Assembly (NCBI RefSeq): GCF_009758205.1
Contig: NZ_WRXN01000019.1
Coordinates: 39,171-103,170, forward strand
Source: Chitinophaga tropicalis
Lineage (GTDB): Bacteria; Bacteroidota; Bacteroidia; Chitinophagales; Chitinophagaceae
DNA: 64,000 nucleotides
Direction of reading: 5' to 3'
Of this stretch, positions 52,482-61,283 are shown piece by piece. Position 1 is the stretch's first letter. Every line of letters begins with the position of its first letter. A model generated the notes under the pieces. The model did no database searches. It saw only the letters and a list, made by a program, of their open reading frames with translations, and had not been told where the DNA came from. The translations under genes and the position numbers were made by a program.

Positions 52482-53462
52482 TTAACCGCCTATAGTGATC
52501 ATGCTCCTGTTCTCAATTGTTTCTGCCTGTATGGTTTGCAGGGAGGCGGCAAATTGTCCGCCCAGCTCTCTCGCTTTGCCGCCTACGCTTTTCCTGATAA
52601 GCGGCAATACTTCCTGACCATTGCGTAAGGCTGTGAGCAGGTCTGTTTCTTCTTTTGAGAAGAGACAGTTCTTTAGCCTGCCGTCTGCTGTGAGCCGCAT
52701 CCTGTTGCAGGTACTGCAGAAAGGGGCTGTCATGGTACTGATAACAGCAAATGTACCGGCGTGACCGGGTACTATAAACCCTTTAGCTGTATCATGCGCC
52801 CCGCCTTTGAGGGGAAGATAATCGTATTCTGCCCCAATAATAGTAAGAATTTCCTGCAGGGACAATACCTTGTTGCTTGTCCACCGGTTACCGCTGAAAG
52901 GCATGAACTCAATAAAACGTACGTGCACCGGTGTAAGGCGGGTCCATTCCACGAAATCGCAGATCTCTGTATCATTCAGTCCTTTCATTGCCACTACGTT
53001 GACTTTTACGTGCACTCCCCTGCTTATCATCAGGTCGATATTCTCTTTTACCTGGTGGAAGAGGTCCCGTTTGGTGATAAAGAGGAATTTGTCTGCCTGT
53101 AAGGTGTCCAGGCTGATATTGAGAGAGCGTACCCCGGCGGCTGTCAGCACGTCTGCAAATTCATGCAGGCGGGCTCCGTTGGTGGTCAATGTAAGCTCGA
53201 CCGGTAAGGTGGAAAGGGAGTGGATGATAGCTGCAGCATCTTTACGTACCAGTGGTTCACCGCCGGTAAGCCTGATCTTTCGTACTCCGTTGTCTGTGAA
53301 TACTTTTGCAAGTTCATATATTTCGGTGGCCTGCATAAGGCGGGAAGCTGGTGTAAAGTCGTACTCTTCTTCCGGCATGCAATAGAAGCAGCGCAGGTTG
53401 CAGTTATCAGTAAGGGATATCCTCAAATAATCGTGCACACGGTTAAATCCATCAATTATCAT
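52482..53462 (-). CDS. moaA: GTP 3',8-cyclase MoaA
   Basis: A 326-residue radical SAM enzyme of molybdenum cofactor synthesis; it converts GTP to 3',8-cyclo-GTP. N-terminal [4Fe-4S] motif CNLRCFYCMPEE (near residue 21), C-terminal cluster CSTCNRMRLTADGRLKNC (near 247-265), and a C-terminal GG, needed in MoaA. The expected partner genes moaC, moaE, moaD, mogA and moeA are not in the window. The ATG overlaps the end of the MocA-like gene by 4 bases (ATGA), so translation is coupled. Confidence 0.95.
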   Translation of the reverse strand: MIIDGFNRVHDYLRISLTDNCNLRCFYCMPEEEYDFTPASRLMQATEIYELAKVFTDNGVRKIRLTGGEPLVRKDAAAIIHSLSTLPVELTLTTNGARLHEFADVLTAAGVRSLNISLDTLQADKFLFITKRDLFHQVKENIDLMISRGVHVKVNVVAMKGLNDTEICDFVEWTRLTPVHVRFIEFMPFSGNRWTSNKVLSLQEILTIIGAEYDYLPLKGGAHDTAKGFIVPGHAGTFAVISTMTAPFCSTCNRMRLTADGRLKNCLFSKEETDLLTALRNGQEVLPLIRKSVGGKARELGGQFAASLQTIQAETIENRSMITIGG

Positions 53463-54073
53463 CTGTCAGTCTGGCTAAGTTCCCCTGTTAATAATCGCTG
53501 ATAATCTTCAGCGGTGTCTATGTCGAGCACACCGAGGGGAAAGGGCACGAGGGCCAGATCGTCCGTCGATTGCTGCAGTATCTTTTTTGCGCCCTGCTGG
53601 CCTGTGAGGCCGGAGAGTGCGCGGAAGTACCTGTTATGGAAAAGGACCGGCGTACCGGCGGTATTGTCGTAAGTGCTGGCGATGATCCCTTTGCGGGTGA
53701 TGATGTGCTGTTCTACGAGCTGGCGTAGTAATGCGCTGGTGACATAGGGCTGATCGCATACCATGATGATCACTCCTTCGAGTTCTGTGAACTGTTGGGT
53801 CATGGCTTTCATGCCGGTAGCGATGGAGCTGCCCATACCTTCTACCCAGTTGTCGTTCATCACTATCAGTGCGGGTGTTCCCTGCAGTTTACATTTCACT
53901 TCAACGGCGCTGGCGCCTGCCACGATCATTACCGGGCCGCTTGCTGCGCCGGAGGCTTCATCTACCATTCTGCAGATCAGTGGTTTTCCCTGGAATTCCA
54001 GCAGTTGTTTCGGTTGACCTAAACGTGAGGAATTACCAGCACCGAGGATCAATATGCCAACGTTTTCCATCAT
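53459..54073 (-). CDS. MocA-like molybdenum cofactor cytidylyltransferase
   Basis: A 204-residue nucleotidyltransferase of the MobA/MocA fold: VGILILGAGNSSRLGQPKQLLEFQGKPLI with the G-x-G-x-S-x-R-L-G nucleotide motif, then VIIMVCDQPYVTSALLRQL (metal-binding Asp) and TAGTPVLFHNRYF. MocA attaches CMP to the cofactor to give MCD, used by xanthine-dehydrogenase-type enzymes, which agrees with the molybdenum hydroxylase in this operon. MobA-type GMP transfer is less likely given the neighbours. It overlaps moaA by 4 bases and starts 8 bases after the XdhC gene. Confidence 0.88.
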   Translation of the reverse strand: MMENVGILILGAGNSSRLGQPKQLLEFQGKPLICRMVDEASGAASGPVMIVAGASAVEVKCKLQGTPALIVMNDNWVEGMGSSIATGMKAMTQQFTELEGVIIMVCDQPYVTSALLRQLVEQHIITRKGIIASTYDNTAGTPVLFHNRYFRALSGLTGQQGAKKILQQSTDDLALVPFPLGVLDIDTAEDYQRLLTGELSQTDR

Positions 54074-54081
54074 GAATGATT

Positions 54082-55206
54082 TTACAAAGCATGAATGGGA
54101 CCATCCTTTTCCCTGAGAGGGATGCCTGTTCTGTCAGACAGGATGCTTTTGATCTCTGCCATTACAGACAGGGCTATCTCTTCCGATGTTTCCGCCCCTA
54201 TATCCAGGCCTACCGGCCCATGGATCCTTGCCCTCTGTTCTCCGGTAACGGAGATCCCTTTTATGGCCAGCTCGTCCAGCATGCGCGCCAGTTTCTTTTT
54301 CGGTCCGAGGGTACCGATATATCTCACTTCTTCTTTAGCCTGCAGCAGCGCTTCGAGGAGGGCCAGGTCATAGTTATAGTTATGCGTCATCAGTACAAAA
54401 ACCGTGCGCGCATCTATAGCTACCTTTTCAGGTACTTCTGCGGCCTTGGTTACGATGACCCTGGAAGCCCGGGGAAACCTTGCGGGCGTGGCATAGAGCG
54501 CTCTTCCATCTACTACTGTGGTATGCCATCCGAGGATGGCTGCCATTTCAACGAGTGGTATGGCATCATTGCCGGCACCGGCTATAACCAGGGAAACAGG
54601 TGGCTGTAAAAGTTCGATGAAACCATGCAGGGCAGGCTTTTCATCTCCGTACCGGCGGATAAGGCTCTGGCGGTTGCCCATTGTTTCCAGTGCGTCGTTC
54701 ACTATTTCAGTTCTGAGGGCGCCTTCTTCCAATGGTCCGCTGAAAGCACCATCTGCATACAGCAGGCAGGTGCCGGGTTGTTCTGCCGCTTTGCTGAGGC
54801 GGAAGAGGGTGACCAGTACGGCGTCCCTGCGTTTTTCCATTGCCTGTTCCAGGAGATGCAGGGCATGGTGTTGCGCCTGCGGGTCTATGGGCTCGAAGAG
54901 AATGTGAACGATACCGTTACAGCCCAGCTGTACGCCGAGGCGGGCATCGTCTTCGTCTGTGGTATCGTAGGTGACGAGTTTGTTTTGCTGCTGCATGATG
55001 GCCAGCAGCGCTTTTTTAAGGGCATCTCCTTCCAGGCATCCGCCACTGATGGCGCCGGTCAGCTGTCCGTCTTCCGTAACCAGCATCCTGGCTCCGGGGC
55101 GGCGGTAAGAGGAGCCTTCCACATGCACAACAGTGGCCAGGGCAACTTTCTTCCCGGCCTGTTGTGCAAGTTTAAATGATGTCAGTATATCTGCAATTTC
55201 CTTCAT
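54082..55206 (-). CDS. XdhC/CoxF-family molybdenum enzyme maturation protein
   Basis: A 374-residue protein with the XdhC pattern: N-terminal XdhC-CoxI domain (VATVVHVEGSSYRRPGARMLVTEDGQLTGAISGGCLEGDALKKAL) and a C-terminal Rossmann-type domain (LVIAGAGNDAIPLVEMAAILGWHTTVVDGRALYA, then LMTHNYNYDLALLEALL and YIGTLGPKKKLARML). In related systems XdhC binds the cofactor and sulfurates it before insertion into xanthine dehydrogenase-type enzymes. It is followed after 2 bases by the cytochrome gene upstream and 8 bases by the cytidylyltransferase downstream. Confidence 0.93.
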   Translation of the reverse strand: MKEIADILTSFKLAQQAGKKVALATVVHVEGSSYRRPGARMLVTEDGQLTGAISGGCLEGDALKKALLAIMQQQNKLVTYDTTDEDDARLGVQLGCNGIVHILFEPIDPQAQHHALHLLEQAMEKRRDAVLVTLFRLSKAAEQPGTCLLYADGAFSGPLEEGALRTEIVNDALETMGNRQSLIRRYGDEKPALHGFIELLQPPVSLVIAGAGNDAIPLVEMAAILGWHTTVVDGRALYATPARFPRASRVIVTKAAEVPEKVAIDARTVFVLMTHNYNYDLALLEALLQAKEEVRYIGTLGPKKKLARMLDELAIKGISVTGEQRARIHGPVGLDIGAETSEEIALSVMAEIKSILSDRTGIPLREKDGPIHAL

Positions 55207-55208
55207 CC

Positions 55209-55856
55209 TTATTTATCAGGCAGATAAGCGCCCTTATCCAGCCAGGTTTTAAAGTGTTTCACAAATTCGGCGCGGCTCATGGGCAGATGTGCCAGTCCTT
55301 CTGCAGGGTGCCAGCCTGCGGCCACCAGGGTATCGTGGGCAACGTGCTCCAGCAGCGCCGCTTTGTCCTTATGACCGTTCAGAGACTTGTCCAGCAGGGT
55401 TCTGGCGAGTTCCCGGGGAGATTTTCCCTGGAAGACCATCTTCATGTCTGCAGGCGGCAGGTGCCAGCTGGGATTTCCCGGAGGCATGTGCAGTCCTGGT
55501 GTGTTCTGAGGCTGGTGGCAGTTAGAGCATTTCATGGCGTACAATCCTTTTCCGTCGACACCCCTTTTCACATTCATGGTATGTACATGGCTGTCATCTC
55601 CCTGAAGGGGTCTGTCGCCTGTAGGGTGACAGTTCATACAACGTGGATGCATGAGCACTTTGTATGCCTGCAGGAACGCTTTTTTAGATACTATGCTATC
55701 TGCTTCTGCCACCGGCTCTTCTGTTGTTTCTTTCCGGCTGATGTTCAGCGCGTCTGTCCGGAAAGATAATGCAACGGATGAAACGGCCGTCACACCCAAC
55801 AGAAGATAAATCATCTTCTTTATATGAAAAACTTGTTTTTTATTTCTTTGTGCCAT
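55209..55856 (-). CDS. Diheme c-type cytochrome
   Basis: A 215-residue protein with an N-terminal membrane anchor (about residues 15-32) and two heme-binding motifs, CMNCH (73-77) and CSNCH (110-114). It also has many methionines and histidines as possible sixth ligands (GLHMPPGNPSWHLPP). It would sit in the periplasm and accept electrons, most probably from the Tat-exported molybdenum hydroxylase encoded just upstream, and pass them to the respiratory chain. This resembles isoquinoline- or aldehyde-oxidoreductase systems that use cytochromes. Confidence 0.85.
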   Translation of the reverse strand: MAQRNKKQVFHIKKMIYLLLGVTAVSSVALSFRTDALNISRKETTEEPVAEADSIVSKKAFLQAYKVLMHPRCMNCHPTGDRPLQGDDSHVHTMNVKRGVDGKGLYAMKCSNCHQPQNTPGLHMPPGNPSWHLPPADMKMVFQGKSPRELARTLLDKSLNGHKDKAALLEHVAHDTLVAAGWHPAEGLAHLPMSRAEFVKHFKTWLDKGAYLPDK

Positions 55857-55895
55857 AACATCTCATTATGTGTACAATAATCGGGAGTAGTGTAT

Positions 55896-58064
55896 TTACG
55901 CTTTCAGGTTTGTCTTGCTAAAGGGCAGGTCCCTGAGGCGTTTGCCGGTAGCAGCAAAAACGGCGTTGGCTATGGCCGGAGCTACAGGCGGTACGCCGGG
56001 CTCTCCTACGCCTCCCATCTTCTCTTTGCTGTCTACGATATATACCTCTATCTCCAGAGGCGTATCAAACATCCTGGCAACGCGATAGTCATGGTAATTG
56101 CTCTGCTGAACACGTCCGTTTTCCAACGTGATCTCGCTGGTCAATGCGCCACCAACGCCGAAGTTGATACCGCTTTCGATCTGTGCTTTTACTCCATCGG
56201 GGTTTACCGCCAGTCCGCAGTCTATAGCGCTCACCACGCGATGTACACGGATGCTGCCATCGTCATTGATAGATATTTCTGCCACATGGGCTACATAGCT
56301 GAGGAATGATTCGTGCACGGCTATGCCACGGAATCTTCCGGCAGGCAGTGGTTTACCCCATCCTGCTTTTTCTGCTGCCAGGTTGAGCGCTGACAGGTGG
56401 CGGGGATGGTTCTTCAGCAGCTTGCGGCGGTATTCCAGCGGGTCCTGTCCTGCTGTATGTGCCAGTTCATCTATCATGGTTTCCATTACAGCGGCAGTAT
56501 GCGTGTGACCTACAGAGCGCCACCAGAGTACGGGCACCTGGTTGCGGGGAGAATGAAGCCCTATGTAGCGGTCTGGGATGGCCTCCATGTAGGGAGAGTC
56601 GTTCACACCTTCCACTGATGCGGGGTCTATGCCGTCTTTCATCATGACTTCAAACATGGTGCCTGCCATGATGGACTGGCCTACTATCATATGTTTCCAT
56701 GCGATGGGAGCTCCTTCTGCGTTCAGGCCAACTTTGACACGGTGCAGGAAGGCGGGGCGGTAGTATCCGCCGCGGGTATCATCTTCGCGGGACCATACCA
56801 GTTTCACGGTGCCTTTACCATGTGCTTTGATGATCTCTGCCGCTTCGGTGACCCAGTCGCACGCGGCGGTAGCTCTTCTTCCGAAGCCTCCTCCCAGGAA
56901 GGTGGTATTTACGGTGATCTGGTCAGGTTTCAGTCCCAGGATCTTTGCTGCCGCCGCCTGTTCCAGGCCGGGCGCCTGGGTACCTGTCCATATCTCACAT
57001 TTTCCGTCTTCCAGCTTAATGGTACAGTTCAATGGTTCCATGGGAGCATGGGCCAGGTAAGGGAAAGTGTATTCAGCTTCCACTATTTTGGCTGCTTTGG
57101 AAAAGGCAGCATCTGCGTTACCTTCCTGTACCACTTTGATGCCTGGGGTATCGGCCAGTTTCCTGTAGTCTGCAAAAAGCTGAGTGGTGTTTACGGATGT
57201 TCCCGGGCCAAGGTCCCATTCTATTTTCAGGGCGTCTCTGCCCTTTTTGGCTGCCCAGTAGTGATCTGCCAGAACGGCTATGCCGGAGGGGACCTGTACT
57301 ACTTTGCGTACGCCGGGGATGGCTTTGGCCTTAGAGGCATCGAAGGACTTCACCTTTCCGCCAAATACCGGCGCATGGGCCACCAGGGCAGTCAGCATAC
57401 CGGGGAAATGAACGTCCATACCGAAGATGGCGGTGCCATTGATCTTGGCCGGCGTATCGAGGCGTTTAGCGCCTTTACCTATATATTTCCAGTCTTTGGC
57501 CTCTTTCAGGGGAACATCTGTTGGAGGTGGCAGTTTGGCGGCATCGGCGGCAAGTTCTCCGTAGCTGGCGCGTTTATCGCCTGCTATTACGTAACCATTC
57601 TCTGTTTTACAGGCGGAGGGCTGTACGCCGAACCTTGCGGCGGCAGCCTGTACCAGTAAGGCACGTGCCATGGCGCCTGCTTTGCGGTAACGTTCAAATT
57701 CTGACCAGGTGGTACTGGAGCCGCCCGTCAGCTGGATACCGAAAGCGGGGTGTTTATATGGTTCTCCGGGGGGAGCGTGTTCCACCACTATTTTGCTCCA
57801 GTCGGCATCCAGCTCCTCTGCTATCATCATAGTAAGGGTGGTCCATATGCCCTGTCCCATTTCGGCATGTGCCAGTAATACCTTTAATGTATTGTCAGTA
57901 CCTATGCTCAGGTACGCGTTAGGCGCAAACATGCCACCCTGGGCGTTAGTCAGGCTGGCTATTCTGCGGGCACCGGGTACTGCGAATGAGATAAGCAGTC
58001 CGCTGCCGAATACAGCTCCTGTTTTCAGGAAGCCGCGACGACTAGATTTAAGTATGTCTGTCAT
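55896..58064 (-). CDS. Molybdenum hydroxylase large subunit, Tat-exported (IorB-like)
   Basis: A 722-residue xanthine-dehydrogenase-family molybdopterin-binding subunit. Twin-arginine signal SSRRGFLKTGAVFGSGLLIS at the N terminus sends the folded enzyme to the periplasm. Landmarks are AHAEMGQGIWTTLTMMIAEELDADW, GTAIFGMDVHFPGML, APMEPLNCTIKL, FLGGGFGRR and GVGEPGVPPVAPAIANAVF, where the Glu of GEPG is the active-site base. The combination of Tat signal, SRRGFLK and a separate [2Fe-2S] subunit is typical of isoquinoline 1-oxidoreductase beta or aldehyde oxidases. No FAD domain, so the cytochrome probably takes the electrons. The start overlaps the small subunit by 4 bases. Confidence 0.93.
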   Translation of the reverse strand: MTDILKSSRRGFLKTGAVFGSGLLISFAVPGARRIASLTNAQGGMFAPNAYLSIGTDNTLKVLLAHAEMGQGIWTTLTMMIAEELDADWSKIVVEHAPPGEPYKHPAFGIQLTGGSSTTWSEFERYRKAGAMARALLVQAAAARFGVQPSACKTENGYVIAGDKRASYGELAADAAKLPPPTDVPLKEAKDWKYIGKGAKRLDTPAKINGTAIFGMDVHFPGMLTALVAHAPVFGGKVKSFDASKAKAIPGVRKVVQVPSGIAVLADHYWAAKKGRDALKIEWDLGPGTSVNTTQLFADYRKLADTPGIKVVQEGNADAAFSKAAKIVEAEYTFPYLAHAPMEPLNCTIKLEDGKCEIWTGTQAPGLEQAAAAKILGLKPDQITVNTTFLGGGFGRRATAACDWVTEAAEIIKAHGKGTVKLVWSREDDTRGGYYRPAFLHRVKVGLNAEGAPIAWKHMIVGQSIMAGTMFEVMMKDGIDPASVEGVNDSPYMEAIPDRYIGLHSPRNQVPVLWWRSVGHTHTAAVMETMIDELAHTAGQDPLEYRRKLLKNHPRHLSALNLAAEKAGWGKPLPAGRFRGIAVHESFLSYVAHVAEISINDDGSIRVHRVVSAIDCGLAVNPDGVKAQIESGINFGVGGALTSEITLENGRVQQSNYHDYRVARMFDTPLEIEVYIVDSKEKMGGVGEPGVPPVAPAIANAVFAATGKRLRDLPFSKTNLKA

Positions 58065-58534
58065 TTTCCGTTACCTCCTTCCTGCTGCATTTTAGCTGCC
58101 AGGTGAATGGCTTTTCTGATACGGGGATAGGTGCCGCAGCGACAGATATTCCCGGACATTGCATCATCAATATCCTGATCAGTAGGATTTGGATTTTCTT
58201 TCAATAGTACAGCCGCCGCCATGATCTGACCGGACTGGCAATAGCCGCATTGCGGTACATCAACTTCTTTCCAGGCCAGCTGCAGCGGATGTGTGGTATC
58301 GGGCGACAATCCCTCAATTGTCACTATCTTTTTCCCGACAGCTCTTGAAACCAGTGTAACACATGAACGGACAGCGTCTCCGTCCAGATGAACGGTACAG
58401 GCGCCACATTGTGCCATACCGCAACCGAATTTCGTACCGGTCAGTCCGAGCAGGTCCCGCAATACCCATAGCAGTGGCATGTCCATGCTGGCATCGACGG
58501 AGTACTCTTTCTGGTTGATGTTTAATTTCACCAT
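58061..58534 (-). CDS. [2Fe-2S] small subunit of the molybdenum hydroxylase (IorA-like)
   Basis: A 157-residue protein with two iron-sulfur cluster motifs: the plant-ferredoxin type FGCGMAQCGACTVHLDGDAVRSC (about residues 38-60) and the second CGYCQSGQIMAAAVLL with GNICRCGTYPRIRKAI (about 99-145). It carries electrons from the molybdenum centre of the large subunit toward the cytochrome c. It has no export signal and would travel with the Tat-bearing partner. It is the first gene of the seven-gene molybdenum operon, with a promoter and a ModE-type operator upstream. Confidence 0.95.
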   Translation of the reverse strand: MVKLNINQKEYSVDASMDMPLLWVLRDLLGLTGTKFGCGMAQCGACTVHLDGDAVRSCVTLVSRAVGKKIVTIEGLSPDTTHPLQLAWKEVDVPQCGYCQSGQIMAAAVLLKENPNPTDQDIDDAMSGNICRCGTYPRIRKAIHLAAKMQQEGGNGK

Positions 58535-58707
58535 AAAGGAATGCTTTTCAGTAATAAAAAATTTGCAGGGGGATCAGATGGCAGGGGTAAAATCGCTTAT
58601 ACAGGAATAGGTGCAGGCATGCGCAAAACCAGCACTCTCTATCTGTTGCAGAGAGATTCCCTTAAAAGAATTTGACCGATGCTTCCTTGTCTCTTAACGT
58701 TTAGCAA

Positions 58708-58736
58708 CAAATTTAGTTCGATCCTCAGAATTGCAA
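58708..58736 (-). promoter_or_regulatory. Promoter of the molybdenum operon
   Basis: On the minus strand: TTG (58736-58734), an 18-base spacer, TAAATTTG (58715-58708). The leader to the ATG at 58534 is about 165 bases; it holds a short CTCTCT/AGAGAG hairpin (near 58637-58652) but I see no known riboswitch. Confidence 0.65.
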
Positions 58737-58786
58737 TTGCAGGAATCAAACTAAGAATTATAAAATTCAAACAAGATGCTTTAGCT

Positions 58787-58810
58787 CGTTATGTCACAAT
58801 AGATATAACG
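58787..58810. promoter_or_regulatory. ModE-type operator upstream of the molybdenum operon
   Basis: CGTTATGT (58787-58794), 8-nt spacer, ATATAACG (58803-58810). Read on the minus strand its half sites CGTTATAT and ACATAACG are exactly those of the site at 52051-52074, although the spacers differ. It is about 50 bases upstream of the -33 box of the operon promoter, a position suited to an activator. Confidence 0.75.
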
Positions 58811-59024
58811 GAAAAGGATTTGCGTAAGATCAGCTTCCTGTCTGGGCTATTATAAAAAAGAAACCTTGTGCCGGTGATCCTGTTCCTGCTGATAAAAAAA
58901 TTCCTGTTCCTGAACATTTTAGCGCCTTCGGGAGTTATTACATCTGCAACCAATGCTGCTTTTATTCAAGGTAGATGCCGAAAAACCTTTAAAAGAGTAG
59001 GCTATCATCTCAAATAACCTGACT

Positions 59025-59618
59025 ATGGAAAATCATTCTCAGACTTTACAGGAACAGGAAGTTGTCAGCGCCATACCGTCTGACTTCCAGATTCTTTCCA
59101 ATGAATTAAGTATGGAGTCTATTGCATCCAAAATAAATGTGGATGTAGCTAAAGTCCTGCCTGTTACAGTCCAGAAACAGGAGCAAAGCAACTGGTGCTG
59201 GCTGGCTTGTTCTGTCAGCGTTCATAATTATTTCTATCCTGCGCAGCCGGGCAGTCAGTGCCAGCTGGCCAGTATGATGATGAACCAGCCTTGCTGCGCT
59301 AATCCTGGTCCGTGTAATATACCGGGGTCTCCCAGTAATGCGTTGCAGCTGATGAATAACCTGAGCCGGGTTCTTGCCATCAGTAATCTTTCTTTCCCGG
59401 ATGTACAGTCGGAAATAAATTATGGCAACCCGATCATACTTGGGTATACGCCAGGGTCTGTTCAGCAGGGACATGCTGTGGTGCTTTGCGGGTATGACAA
59501 ATCTAACGGGAATGTGTATGTGCTTGACCCGGAAACCGGGCCGGCAGTTGGGCCTTTCTCTTCAATTATTTTTGCTTATAGTAAATATCCTTCGCAGGTG
59601 TGTTTTACGAAGCGTTAA
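59025..59618 (+). CDS. Papain-like cysteine protease
   Basis: A 197-residue protein with the AvrRpt2/C39-like papain signature: catalytic Cys in QSNWCWLACSVSVHNY (Cys58), His in GHAVVLCGYDKSNG (His150) and Asp in VLDPETG (Asp168), plus the QxxxxWC oxyanion region. Extra cysteines (CQLASMMMNQPCC, PGPCNIPGSP) lie between. No signal peptide; the N-terminal 45 residues could be a propeptide or leader, like those of bacteriocin-type peptides processed at GG. Substrate unknown. A decayed partial copy of its 3' half lies at 63717-63908. Confidence 0.85.
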   Translation: MENHSQTLQEQEVVSAIPSDFQILSNELSMESIASKINVDVAKVLPVTVQKQEQSNWCWLACSVSVHNYFYPAQPGSQCQLASMMMNQPCCANPGPCNIPGSPSNALQLMNNLSRVLAISNLSFPDVQSEINYGNPIILGYTPGSVQQGHAVVLCGYDKSNGNVYVLDPETGPAVGPFSSIIFAYSKYPSQVCFTKR

Positions 59619-59628
59619 AGAGGATGAA

Positions 59629-59659
59629 ATGCTTTTGCCGATGGCAAAAGCATTTTTTT
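59629..59659 (+). terminator. Terminator of the papain-like gene
   Basis: Perfect 11-bp stem ATGCTTTTGCC (59629-59639) and GGCAAAAGCAT (59643-59653), loop GAT, then seven T. Confidence 0.9.
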
Positions 59660-59813
59660 ATTTGTAATTGCTTATCAAATTGACAGAATAGTATGTCCCT
59701 GAAAAATTTGGTAATTGATATAGCGTTCTAAGGTGGTAATCAGGGAAGAATGCTAAAGAAAAATGACAGGCAATTGAGAATTACCGAATCGATGCAAACA
59801 GCATCTTTCTCTT

Positions 59814-61283
59814 TCATATAGCCTGTAATTCAAAATTAAAGGTGGTTCCTTTACCTGGTTCACTGGACACCTCTATGACCGCCTGGTGAAGCTCTAATAT
59901 TTTCTTTACGATGGCTAGCCCTATGCCCATTCCTTTCGATTCGGGTGACCGGGGATGGATCTGTTTATAACGTTCAAAAATGTGCGCCAGGTTCTCTGGA
60001 GAAATCCCCACGCCTGTATCTGTTACGGCTACTTTCACCCCGGTATTAGTTTCAGTTAAAAGAATAGTAATGATTCCGCCGGCGGGGGTAAATTTAAAAG
60101 CGTTATCCAGCAGGTTCTGCAACACCCGCTCTGTAAGAGAAATATCGGCAAATACGAGCGGTAAGTTATCAGGCACCTGAATACTGAGCCGGATCTTCTT
60201 TTCAGCTGCCATCAACTGGTAAGCCATCATAATATCGGCCGCCAGCTCGGCGATCAGGAATGGTTCCTTTTCAGGCGTTATCAAATTAGCTTCCAGTTTG
60301 GCGTATTGAAACAATTGTTCAACCAGTACCGACAACTTCCGGTTACTGTCATATACGATTGTCAGGTACTTTTCCTTGTCTGTAGCAGTCAGTTCATCCT
60401 TTTTCATCATCAGTGTTTCCACATATCCCTGCATGATAGATAAAGGGGTACGCAAGTCGTGTGATACGTTTGCGATCAACTCCTGGCGAAATTTGTCGGT
60501 GGCAGAAATTTTATCAATATTATCTACGATCACATCTGCCATTTCATTAAAGGTGGAGGTAAGCATACCCAGGTTACCCTGTGCATATCCTTCAATCCGC
60601 GCGGTATAATCACCTTCTTTAAATCGTTTAACCACACCGGCTATATGGCAAATACTATCGGTGATCAGGAAAAAAGTCACAACGCCTACGATAAACGCTA
60701 CAGCCAGCGCTGCATAAAACATATAGCTGGCCAGGCGTAAGTACAAATTATTATCTAACGACTGCAAAATGGCTTTTTGTTTTTCACTAGCCAGTACGGC
60801 GTATACATATCCCACCAACCGTCCATTTTCGCGCACAGGTGCGGCAGAAAATATACTGGGTTCACCTGGCTGTTTAGGATTATCGCCCAGGGGCCGTTGC
60901 ATTTTGGATGCAGCAAGCCATTGTTTTACCTTGGCAATATCTACCCGGTGTATCTGTACCGTTTTATCCGGCACAACATAGTCTTTTATATTTCCAGCCG
61001 TATCCAACAAATATACTTCCACGCTGGGGTTAGCCACCATTGTACTATGAATGATGTCATGCGTTACAGTAGTGTCGGGGCGGCCATTTTTAAAAGGTTG
61101 TGTAAATGTAGCCAGGTGCAGGGCTATATCGCCATACAATTCCTGGTGTGCAGCGGTGTAATACGACCTGGAAAAATTTGAAGCGATGATCACAAATACT
61201 ACTCCCAAAATAATCAACAGCCCGGTAAACACTGCGGTAATCTTCCAGAAAAGCCGATTGCCTTTTATAGTTCGTACTGACAT
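59814..61283 (-). CDS. Sensor histidine kinase
   Basis: A 489-residue membrane kinase. Two transmembrane segments (about 14-34 and 187-207) frame a periplasmic sensor domain; HAMP (about 208-262), HisKA with ELIANVSHDLRTPLSIMQGY (His275), then the HATPase_c domain: LLDNAFKFTPAGG, VTDTGVGISPENLAHIFERYKQ and SKGMGIGLAIVKKILELH. It abuts the response regulator with no spacer, so both are made from one message. The signal is not known; the spondin-domain lipoprotein gene is divergent and may be a target. Confidence 0.95.
   Translation of the reverse strand: MSVRTIKGNRLFWKITAVFTGLLIILGVVFVIIASNFSRSYYTAAHQELYGDIALHLATFTQPFKNGRPDTTVTHDIIHSTMVANPSVEVYLLDTAGNIKDYVVPDKTVQIHRVDIAKVKQWLAASKMQRPLGDNPKQPGEPSIFSAAPVRENGRLVGYVYAVLASEKQKAILQSLDNNLYLRLASYMFYAALAVAFIVGVVTFFLITDSICHIAGVVKRFKEGDYTARIEGYAQGNLGMLTSTFNEMADVIVDNIDKISATDKFRQELIANVSHDLRTPLSIMQGYVETLMMKKDELTATDKEKYLTIVYDSNRKLSVLVEQLFQYAKLEANLITPEKEPFLIAELAADIMMAYQLMAAEKKIRLSIQVPDNLPLVFADISLTERVLQNLLDNAFKFTPAGGIITILLTETNTGVKVAVTDTGVGISPENLAHIFERYKQIHPRSPESKGMGIGLAIVKKILELHQAVIEVSSEPGKGTTFNFELQAI

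Noticed and set aside
53460..58095. Long plus-strand reading frames opposite the molybdenum genes
   Set aside because: They are frame shadows in GC-rich coding DNA. They lack family similarity, and the minus-strand genes have clear motifs in every frame position.
58535..58707. Molybdenum cofactor riboswitch in the leader of the molybdenum operon
   Set aside because: The leader is about 165 bases, but apart from a small CTCTCT/AGAGAG hairpin I can see no conserved Moco-RNA architecture, and that class is not known to me from Bacteroidota.
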